From positions 62,001 to 126,000 of the forward strand of contig NW_004457737.1 in NCBI RefSeq assembly GCF_000203815.1: a stretch of DNA of 64,000 nt, in the 5' to 3' direction. Shown here one piece after another: positions 51,601-61,447 of this stretch. Positions within the stretch are counted from its first letter, which is position 1. Each line of letters starts with the position of its first letter. Source of the DNA: Cavenderia fasciculata. Lineage: Eukaryota; Evosea; Eumycetozoa; Acytosteliales; Cavenderiaceae. The notes beneath the pieces are model-generated. The model worked only from the letters and a program-made list of their open reading frames with translations. It was not told the DNA's origin and did not search any database. A program made the translations under genes and the position numbers.

Positions 51601-54474
51601 AAAGAGGTGGATGTAAGTAGGATAGTTCCTAAAAGGCTCATTGCTATCGCTCCGCATCCATCAGTCATGTTTGCGTTGCACATAACAGCAGCCTATATTT
51701 TGATTGCTCATGATATCTACAAAATGGCTCCAAAGGTATCTCAATTTGACCCAGTTCAAACATTTAAATCGAATTCCCCCTCGTCTGCCTCGTCCTCCTT
51801 CTCCTCCACGTCCTTATCATCCACGTCATCTTCATCATCTGCCTCGTCTTCCTCGTCTGCCTTGCCCCCGTCCTCCTCGTCCTCCTCCACGTCCTTATCA
51901 TCCACGTCATCCTCATCATCTGCCTCGTCTTCCTCGTCGTCCTTATCATCCACCTCATCTTCATCATCCTCCTCTTCGTCCTCCAATCAAAAGACCACCA
52001 AACGCCCAAATCTAAGTAACAAAACAAAAGATTTTCCTTCACTTAAACAATGGACGTTGGAACATCTAGTTGAAGAGGCCACATCCCGCAAAATCGACGT
52101 AGAGAATATCAAAGAAGATCGTCTTCAAGTTGAATGTGTTTTGTTGAAATCGGTCCTTGGGTTTCAAATATGGTCAGAACAAAAAATTGAACAGTTTGAT
52201 CTAGAGGAATCAAAATCGAAAAAAGATATACTGGCCTATGCGAGAGAAAAAAAAATCCCTTTGACAGACTATTGGTTCTTCATGACGTTGGAAACCCTCA
52301 AAAAAGCCGTGCAAAGGTGTCTCGCTTCCACCTCGTCCCCATCTCCGTCCTCCTACTTGCCCACCTCTTCCTCACCCTTGACCGATATCTCACTCCCCTC
52401 TTCCCCATCCTTGACCGATGCCCCACCCACTTCATCCTCATCCGATACCTCAACTCCACCCTCTTCCACCGATACCTCATCCTTGACCGATACCTCAACC
52501 ACCCCGTCCTCATCCGATACCCCACCCTCTTCCACCGATACCTCATCCTTGACCTATACCTCACTCCCCTCACACTCATTCTCCTACTCCTCCTACTCTA
52601 AACCTTTTGTAAAAAATGAAAAGTGCGTTTACAAAGATGAAGAGAAACATATAAGAGCAAAGAGAGATTTTTATCACTCTGGAATGTGTAGAAGGCGCCG
52701 AAGCAAATGGAAAGTTATGAGGGAAAACAACCGTGGCAATTATCTTTATATCGGAATTGATCCTGGAAGGTCAAAATGCACGATTGTAGACTCTATGAAT
52801 CGTGCTCGAGTGGTTTCAGTGGCATCTTATTACAACCTCATGGGCACTGACCGTCTTCTGGCAAGACAACAAAACTACAAAAAGAACCCGGTCCTGTCCA
52901 AATTTGAAAGTGGATTGCCAACCTATAATACCTTTGGTAAGTGTTATTTTAAATATTCATTGTCTATACCACCTATATATTATAATATTAATATTTATAA
53001 ACTAACTTTTTTTTTAATTCCTAGATACTTTATTCAATGTAGAATCTGTATTGAGACGAATAGAGTATGAAAGAATTACCCATAGGGATCAATGTCGTCT
53101 TTATTCCCATGTAGTGACGTCCTATACGTTTCAGACCATGGACAAGAACAGGAACATTGACAAGAAGCGCGCCCAATATGCCTATGCAAAGAGCTTTGTA
53201 CCACCAACAACAATCCCGAAAAATAGAATAGTGATTTGTATGTTTTTTTTATTTCTTCAAACCATTTATTATTATTTGTTATTAATCTTCTTTCTTTTTA
53301 TAGATATTGGAGGGTCTGATTTTTTCCGTGGATCCCGAGGTGGTGGTAGAACTGGTTGTACATCAAAGACACTACTCAGACTGTTTTTGAATATGGGTTA
53401 CAAGGCACGTCTTGTCAATGAATTTAATACCTCCAAAGTATGTGTGTTTTAATAATTGAATTTTTAGATCAACCCTCGAAATGGCCATTCATTAATATTT
53501 TTTTTTCCAAGATTCATAATGCATGTGCCTCCAAAATTCATTCTACCAACAACAACAAGTTCCTAGAAAAAGCTAAACACCAAAAGGTTAAAAATGTGTT
53601 GCCAGAATCTTTTGAAAAGACCCATGTTGTTGGTGCACCCATATCCTCCACGTTTTCAGACAATGGTGTTCGTTGGCAAGGAAAGGATTCCAAGTTATGT
53701 GATGGTTGCAAATTGACTGATTACAATTGTCAATGCTCCAAGGCTCAATTGGCGGACAAAGAGAATGATTCAACTCTGAAAGTGTCTCAATTGGCAGATG
53801 ATATGAATGAAACTCTAAAAGTATTCATATCACTTGAAAATACTTCACCCTCTCCAACTATGCTATTGGAATCCCTTTTCTCTTTAAGCAAAAAGACTGT
53901 CAAGGAGTTGATAGAGTTTTGCAATCTAAACTCTATCAAATACTATCAACAAGAAGAGCCAACCAAAGGGAAAAACAAAAGAGGTTCTCACAAGGATAGT
54001 AAGGGTGGTGCTACCAACAGCAAAAAGGACCAACTTATCAACGCTATCATCAAGTTTAATTTTGAAAAACAAAAAAGGGATGCTAGCAAAAATAAGAAAA
54101 AGAGGTCAAAATCGTCATCAACTACTAATGATCGTTGTAAGGACCTAGATCAAAGCAATAGTCAAAAGGATGGGAACAAGTCTACAAGCAACTCTGTTTC
54201 GACCCACGATTATGGTTTTGGTAAGTCTCTTTGTGATAGTCAGATCAAAGATCTCTGGAAGTCAAAGAACCCAAATGCGACAGAAATGCCATTTAAAACT
54301 AAATGGCAATGGCTATATTGTCCAGTTTGTGATCATTTCTTCAACAGAGACTCGAGCGCTGCAAAGAATATTCTCTTATTGGGAATCTTACACCAAACCG
54401 CAGATTACAGGCCATGGATTTATCGTCCTTTACCTGCCGATATCGTGCATATTGGGAGGGTAGACACGACCTAG
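48700..54474 (+). CDS. Fanzor: eukaryotic TnpB-like RNA-guided nuclease, giant form
   Basis: Homologue of Fanzor, the eukaryotic relative of TnpB/Cas12 nucleases that cut DNA under RNA guidance. Seven exons join in phase: 48700-49084, 49187-49378, 49450-50537, 50618-52936, 53025-53237, 53304-53437, 53512-54474, about 1,764 residues. The first ATG exon lies upstream of 48700 and is not identified. The split RuvC has all acidic residues: Asp1270 in YIGIDPGR (52759), Glu1439 in VNEFNTSK (53420) and Asp1724 in CPVCDHFFNRDSSAAKNI (54349). N-terminal to RuvC lie a CANC...CEQC zinc-ribbon-like motif (50937-50990), Ser-rich arrays, and SAP-like segments such as SKKDILAYAREKKIPLTD. Between RuvC-II and RuvC-III is an insert with CDGC and another SAP-like segment. 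Usual Fanzors are roughly 600-700 residues. No recombinase gene or clear terminal repeats are seen. It could be a domesticated host gene or an old mobile element. Confidence 0.85.
49690..49850 (+). repeat. 30-bp coding tandem repeat in the Fanzor gene
   Basis: About five copies of a 30-bp unit encode the decapeptide SSSSDVTTSP and variants (Ile, Leu and Thr substitutions). Copies are nearly identical at the DNA level, which suggests recent expansion or homogenisation. Confidence 0.85.
51770..51990 (+). repeat. Pyrimidine-rich Ser-coding repeat in the Fanzor gene
   Basis: Imperfect repeats of a TCC/TCG/TCA/TCT phrase encode long Ser runs broken by Ala, Thr, Leu and Phe. The plus strand is almost pure pyrimidine apart from scattered A and G. 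The block TCCACGTCCTTATCATCCACGTC-like phrase recurs at about 51806 and 51887. It lies just before the SAP-like region. Confidence 0.8.
52320..52585 (+). repeat. Ser/Thr/Pro-coding repeat array in the Fanzor gene
   Basis: Tandem phrases encode SSTDTSSLTDTS and PSSSDTPP variants, repeated three to five times, ending just before the RuvC-I half of the protein (KPFVKNEKCVYKDEEKH). The plus strand is C-rich, unlike the rest of the window. Confidence 0.8.
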
Positions 54475-54823
54475 TTAACCTTAACAGGGCCTTCCTGCAT
54501 AAATATGAAAGTCCCCCCCCCCCAGCTGTAAGTTATTAGATAGAAAATATAATGTTGATCTCAATTTACTGATTTTCCCCTTTTTTTCTGTACTTTGTCT
54601 TTTTTTTTTACTTTGTCTGTTTTTTTTTTCTTTCCTCAATTCAAAATAAAAGTTCAAATTTAGATCTTTCGTAACACACAATATATTGATGGGGTCAATC
54701 AAACGGCCTGCTGCTTTGCCCAGATCTCTTTTTAGATATTTATGTTTTTTTAGTAATATTATTATAATTATTTGGAAACACATGTACATGTACATACACC
54801 AAGCCGCCAATCGATTATTTTAA
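54475..54823. other. 3' flank of the Fanzor gene, convergent with the MYND gene
   Basis: Directly at the stop codon there is a 12-bp inverted repeat, GTTAACCTTAAC (54474-54485). A run of 11 C residues follows at 54513-54523, then AT-rich DNA with two phrases of ACTTTGTCT followed by T tracts (about 54593-54630). In other Fanzor loci the guide RNA comes from the 3' end of the gene and its flank, so this is where to look. The sequence alone does not prove an RNA. Confidence 0.35.
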
Positions 54824-56992
54824 TTATAATTGAGATTGTTGAGGTTGTTTATTATTTAGATAATAAGTTTGTAGTGATGGAGCCATGGAACTTATAGTAA
54901 TGGGTGGAGAACATTTATCGCGATGACCATCGTGAAACCATGATTCTTTTTGACAAGCCTTGGAACAATAGACAACTGCTTTGCAACCAGAACACAACAG
55001 TGGTTTCATGAGTGTCTGTTTGCACTGATGACACCTGTACAATTGAAGACCTACATAACAATCTCCTTCACCTCTTCCTATCTTTTCACCTGATGGATTG
55101 TAATTGGATGGAGTCTTGTTGTTGTTGCCAGATAAATCATCCATGATCAATTTGTTGAGTAGTTCTTGTTGTTGTTTACTACTTTGTTGTGTATCTTTGA
55201 TGGCATGGGGTATCTGTTGAACAGTCTTTAGATTGTTGATGTGATAGCCAATCATTTTCAATGATTTTGTGAATTGGGTCGATTGGTCCTTTTGGTCGAG
55301 TACTCGCTTCCAATCGATCGGTTCAGAGTTTTTAGGAGTCAGTGTGATGAGATAGATATTGTAGTGTCCAATCAACAGACGGTGGTATCTTCCCAATTGA
55401 ATATAGTTGGAACATGTTGTCATGTCGTCCACACCACCATTTGTAAATATGACACCTGTCGACGATGATACAATCTCGTGTATTCCAACTCCTCGGTGTA
55501 AAATACTCGGAACAAATCCATTACCAAAAAACAGCGACTCTGTCCACTTTGCAACTAATCCTTCGAGTGATTCAAGTTGTTTGGTAGACATTAATTGACT
55601 CCATGGTAGTGTAGCTAGTTGTTGCTGTTGAGAAGAATCGGTGGCTGATGCTGTTGGTTGTTGTTGCTCTGTACTCGTTGCAATATACGATGATATCGTT
55701 TGTACACCTATACCATTCAACATTTGATTTTGTTGATCTGGAAACTCCTTCCTAACAACCGTCATGATACTATCACCCTTGGGAGAAAAGATCATATCAA
55801 TAATCCAACTCTGTGGTGTACTCTCCCAATATATTTGAGTTGTACTTGTAGTCGTCACAGATCGATCATTTCCACCAGTATTGTGGTGATGGGAGGATGA
55901 AGAAGGATGTTTACTGATGGTCGTTGTAGTGGTAGTGGTTGTACTACCTCCATTGGAAGTTGTAGTAGTGGTTGTTGTAGTGGTTGTGGTAGTGGTGGAT
56001 GGGTCACCAGAGAGGTAGCCATTGCTAGTAGTTTGTCTACTCTTGTTGTTGATTGATCTAGTCGACCATTCATACTTTAGCAGAGGATACTGTCTCTGTG
56101 GAGAACTCTCCTTTTGCAATCCCCAAAAACAATATTCACCCAATGCATCATCGTTCCAAGTCACATATTCAAAGCATTCAATACGGTCTGCTTTGTTTGG
56201 ACATGGTTGAGGATTAGAAGCTATATGAGTATGATTATATGGTGCTCCAGTTAAACTCTTGGCAGGTCCAACAATTGCCAATGGTCCAAATTTTCTTGGT
56301 TCAAAACATACTAAACTATTATTATTATTACTATTATTATTTGAATGGTTCTTGTTTTTGTCAGTAGTAGAAGTAGAAGAGGTCGCAGTAGCAGGAGCAG
56401 GTGTTGTACTAGTAGCTGAAGGTGTAGTAGTAGTAGTAGTACTAGGAGAAGATGAAGTTGAAGGGGATGTAGCAGCAGTAGTAGTATTATCCGAAGTAGA
56501 AGAAGCACCAGCAAAATGAAAAGTATGATTCACATGATGATTAAAAGTCATCTGAGAAAGATAAGATCCCATCATTTGTTCTTGTTGTTGTTGCTGTTGT
56601 TGTCTTTGTTGTTGTTGTTGGAAATACTTTATAGCATCTTGTGATAGCTTTTTAGTTGGTGATAGGTATGGCAATTGCAACATAAAGAGATAATTGGAGA
56701 ATCTTGACAAGATACATGCCAACATTTGTGAATCTGATGAAAAACAAGCATCTACAAATGCCAAACTAGCATCATAATAGATTAATTCAAAATAATCTGG
56801 TCCTTCATCTTTGATACGATATCTACAACAAAAAAAAAGAGAATAAACATTAATTTTATGACAAAATGAGTAGGATGATGAGATTTACATACACTGTTAG
56901 ACATTTTAAACCTTTATGATAACAACCAATCAATAGTAATAGTCTCTTGTCATGACTTAGTAATACCTTTTTGGTCTTTTAAAATACTTTGG

Positions 56993-57030
<38 letters not shown>

Positions 57031-57673
57031 GATCATTACCATTAAAGTTGAAATGATATACTTTATGTTCATTTGTTAAACTTAATGAAATGTTGTACTT
57101 TGAGTACTTGTTTTTGGGATCACCTCCTGCTGTGGTAGCTGATGATGTTGACGATGGAGATGTTGGTGGAGGTGATTGTTGTTGTTGTTGTTGCTGTTGC
57201 TGTTGTTGTTGTTGTTGCTGCTGTTGATGTAGATGATCTCTTGCAGATAGTTTTGATGGCAACTGATTCAATTCATTTGAATCTATTGGATAGAATGATA
57301 CATCACCGCTGAGCATCAATATCATTAATACACCCTTTGGTCTATCAGCTTGATTTCCTTCTTGATGATGATGATGGTGGTGATGATGATGATGATGTTG
57401 ATGGTTTTGGTTATTATTACTATTGTTATTATTATTATTATTATTATGAGGAGACGTTGAATAATAGACATAGGGTAGATACTCGAATAGCAGTGTCTCT
57501 CGTTGAGGGTGATCATATTCCTCTTGTATCATTGCTTCTGTGTTGTTGTTTGTTGTAACTGATGGCATACTAGTTGTAGTTGTAGTATCATTTACTTTGG
57601 TTGTAGAGGATGGAGACGACTTTGATTTGTTGTTGTTGTTGTTGTTGTTGTTGTTACTATGATGATCATTCAT
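54824..57673 (-). CDS. MYND-type zinc-finger protein with beta-propeller-like N-terminal half
   Basis: Exons 57673-56893 and 56822-54824. The C-terminus carries a MYND finger, CHQCKQTLMKPLLCSGCKAV then YCSKACQKESWFHDGHRDKC, a protein-protein interaction module. The N-terminal half alternates Gln/Asn/His/Thr runs with compact segments (LLFEYLPYVYYS, GVLMILMLSGDVSFYPID, LLLLIGCYHKGLKCL, FVDACFSSDSQMLACILSRF) that look like propeller blades. Near 56968-56972 (T5 on the plus strand, A5 in the gene) the frame breaks between PKYFKRPK and KVLLSHDKRLLLL. One extra A would join them. The second segment connects in phase to exon 2 through a GTATGT donor at 56892, so both halves belong to one gene. Start at ATG 57673. 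Function unknown. Confidence 0.82.
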
Positions 57674-58304
57674 TTCTTTGAGTCTCACACTCTGTGGGGG
57701 TTGTAGCTACGACTATATTGTAGATGAGACTAACCTATCTACAATGTGTTGTTGCAACAAACTCGAGTCGATCGATCTTTATATATATATTGTTCCCTCC
57801 TTGCTGTGATTGACTGATTGCGGCTGAAGGTTGGTTGTTTCATAAAACTTTAAAAAAAATCAAAAAAAATACATAAAACGAGGTTATGCAAATCACCTAT
57901 TTAATAATACAATATAATATAATATAATAATTATTATTTAAAATAGGTTACTATATTTATTTATTTATTTATTTATTTATTATTACTAATATTAATATTT
58001 GTTTTATTCACTTTTAATAATATCTCTTTGGAGAAAATATATAAATTAAAAAAAGAATATTCTGGGAAAGAGAAGAAATAGATGACAATAAATATTTACC
58101 GAAGTTCAAACAAACAAAAATGAGTTGCCGGCTCTTGTCCTGCACCTCGTTCAATTTCACAAAGAATTTCGCGTGCTAACATGTTTTACATACCCCCTCA
58201 CTGATTCATATAAATAATAATAATAATATTAGTAGTGATAATTATATCTTATTTATTTAAATATTTTGTTTGATTATGAATAGTAGTAGTAGTAGTAAAA
58301 CAAC
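57674..58304. other. Divergent promoter of the MYND and SLC26 genes
   Basis: Contains TATATATATA at 57780-57790, A tracts near 57852, TTAT tandem repeats (57957-57980) and AAT/TAG trinucleotide runs just upstream of the SLC26 start. No gene seen. Confidence 0.6.
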
Positions 58305-61300
58305 ATGTCAAATAGTAGAAAATATACTAGTCTAAGCGACAATGACGAGGACGACCCTTTACAGCAGCAAGTCGCAAATAATAATAATAATAATGAAAGT
58401 ACTTTACAACAACAACAACAACAAACAGAAATACAAATAAATGATCAACCATCATCACCTAAACTACTTTATCAACAACAACAACAAGATAATGGATTTA
58501 TTAGATTAGAAGAGGACGACATTCAAGATGAAATGGATGACGACGATTTAAAGAGTTCATTTACCAATTCAACTATTGGAGACGATGAACATTTACTTAT
58601 ACACACATCATCTGTCAATGATATAAGAGTTTCCTCCAAACTTTACTATGTTCCTCCAAATAGAAGTTCTCCATCTATCAAACCTGTCGTAGCTACGACA
58701 CAACAACAACAACAACAACAACAAACATCGGCTTCTGTTGCAACTGCTAAAAAACAACAACAACAAGACCAACTATCAATTACTATACCTTCACCTACCA
58801 TTTCTGGACTTGTGGGTAATAATAATAAAAATAATACACAAGTTAAAACACCAAATGGAGCGTCTATACCAACAACAGATGGTATCTTTCCAGAAAGTCC
58901 AACAAACAAGGCTATCTCATTTCCATCTCCATCAACCTTTTCAATACCAACTCCAACTAGCCTTTCACCAAATGCATCGGGTATTATTTTACCTCCACCT
59001 CTTAGTCTTGTTGACCAACCAGCGTCATCGTCATCTACATCGGCCACTACATCATCTCGAACGACCAACAATGCAAAAGGAGAAACAATTAATAATATTG
59101 GTGCCATTTTACATGCATCAAATGAAGAGGAACATCATCATAATAATATACTTCTTTCACCACTGTCATCTGATCATTCAAAACTATTAAAATCACCAAA
59201 CATTAATGATGAATCATTTGGTAGCAAGGATCCACCAGTACAAGACTTTGTACACGGAAACAAGATTGAAGATGAGGACATTCTCCAACGAATCTTACAA
59301 ATCAAAGATTTCAAGTTTCAAAAGAAACATAAAAAGAAAGCGATACATTACCTCTTGAATCTTGTACCTATTGTTTCTTGGATCAAGGGTTATAAATGGA
59401 CAAGTGATATTAAAGGTGATTTGGTAGCTGGACTGACAGTCGGAGTAATGTTAATTCCCCAAGGTATGGCGTATGCCATGGTAGCTGGTTTACCACCCAT
59501 TTACGGACTCTATTCATCTATAGCACCGGTTATTGCCTATTCTATATTTGGAACGAGTAGAGAATTGTCAGTTGGCCCATTTGCTATCATCTCTCTACTT
59601 TGTCTAGAGACTGTTAATGGAGAGGTGGGTGCAACCTCTACAAATATGCAACATCGTGTCTCTGTATCGATTCTACTGGCATTTGTATGTGGTATATTAC
59701 AGCTTATACTGGGTCTGTTACGATTTGGGTTTGTTGCCAATTTCCTCTCGGATCCAGTAAAGACTGGTTTTATTAGTGGATGTGCACTCATTATTGGATC
59801 AAGTCAAATCAAACATATACTTGGATACAGTGTTGACAATACAAACTTTTTGCCACTCCTCATTGGACGATACTTGGCACACATTACAAAGACTAATTGG
59901 TGGGCAGTGTTTATTGGAGTACTTGGTATTGTAATGTTGGTTGGCATTAAAAAGATAAATGCTCGGTTCAAGATAAAGATACCAGGACCGTTGGTTGTAG
60001 TCATCCTCTTTACACTACTCTCTTTTCTCATTGATTTTGAAAACCGAGGACATATTCCAGTGGTAGGACACGTTCCCTCTGGTATCCCATCTCCTCGATT
60101 CCCAACCATTCAATCGGATCCTGGAATAGATGTAGATACCAATTGGTTTGGTGTCACTGCTCGTATTCTCCCAGGTGCATTGGTTCTCGTTTTGGTTGGA
60201 TTCATTTCAAGTGTTAGTGTCAGTTCTAAATTTGCCGAAAAGAATAATTACACGATCGATGCCAATCAGGAACTCATTGCATTGGGTGCATCAGACTTTG
60301 TCGGATCATTCTTTTTGGCATTCCCAGTTGGTGCCAGTCTTTCTCGAACGGCGGTAAACGCACAGAGTGGTGCCGTCTCACAATTGGCAGGCATTGTATG
60401 TGCATTGATCATAGTCATCGCCATTCTCCTTCTCACACCGGTAGTCTATTTCCTACCAAAAGCCATTCTAGCATCGATTGTCGTCGTTGCCATTGTCGAT
60501 CTCATCGAATACAAAATAGCATTCCAACTGTGGAAGGTACACAGAAAGGATCTTGTTCTCTACTGTGTCTCTCTCTTTTCAACCATCACCTTGGGTATCC
60601 TCCAAGGTATCTTGATTGGAATCGTCGCATCTCTACTTCTCATCATCTATCGTAGTGCTTATCCACCATTTGCCGTCCTGGGTAGACTCCCTGGTACCGA
60701 AATTTATAAAAATATTAAACGTGTTCCTCAAGCTGAAACTTTTAAAGTAACTAGAAATAGAAAAAATTAATTTGTTAGAATACTTTATAAACTAACATTA
60801 TAAATTTATAGGGAATTCAAATTGTAAGAATTGATGGAAGTATTTATTTTGCAAATACACAATTTATTAAAAAGAAATTAAGAGGATACGAACCTTTTAG
60901 AAAAAGAGGTGTGGATTTGGATGACATGGATTCTAGTAGTGATCAGAGCGATGACTCTGACTATGACGATAGTTCTATTGTCGAGATGGCAACAGTAGAT
61001 ATCGATGGTAATCCAACCAAAGGTGCAATCATCATTGATTGTAGTAGTATGAATGATATCGATTCGACAGGTATTAGAATGCTTAAAGAGTTGGTTATGG
61101 AATTTAGAGCCAAACAATTAGTACTTTATTTTGCTTCTGTCAAGGGATATATTAGAGATTTGCTTAAAAAAGGAGGTGTAGTCGAACACTATGGTGCAGA
61201 TCATTTCTTTTGGACTATCAATGATGCCGTAGAACACCATCTCTACCTTATTAAACATTCTAGAAGAAATCAATTAAAAAAGTCAAGAGCTTTAAACAAT

Positions 61301-61447
61301 AATAATAATAATAATCAAAATAATAACACCAACACCACCAGTTCAAATACTTTTAGCAAGGATAATTCTCAAGAAGAATATAATAATGATCCCATGTACA
61401 AAGGAATGATTCCACTCCAAAATCTAGATCACACATTCCTTAAATAA
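58305..61447 (+). CDS. SLC26/SulP-family anion transporter with STAS domain
   Basis: Plasma-membrane or organelle transporter for sulfate or other anions. Exons 58305-60746 and 60812-61447 join in phase 0 to 1,025 residues. A 330-residue Gln/Ser/Thr-rich cytosolic N-terminus precedes the membrane domain. That begins YKWTSDIKGDLVAGLTVGVM and includes the SulP signature LIPQGMAYAMVAGLPPIYGL and ELSVGPFAIISLL, with about 12-14 hydrophobic spans. The C-terminal STAS domain spans the intron (IQIVRIDGSIYFANTQFI) and has the conserved DCSSMNDIDSTGIRML loop. The variable loop of STAS carries an acidic insert (DLDDMDSSSDQSDDSD). A short Asn tail ends the protein. Substrate cannot be told from sequence. 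Confidence 0.94.

Noticed and set aside
51756-52042. Long minus-strand frames of Asp/Glu opposite the Fanzor Ser-rich region.
   Set aside because: Antisense shadow of the Ser-coding repeats.
37331-54485. GTTAACCTTAA occurs at 37331 and at the Fanzor stop codon.
   Set aside because: An 11-bp AT-rich match with unrelated flanks, most simply chance.
46514-54725. Shared CCTGCTGCTTT at 46517 and 54709 as possible terminal repeats bounding the Fanzor locus.
   Set aside because: Only 11 bp, same orientation, with no similarity beyond it. Similar short matches occur elsewhere.
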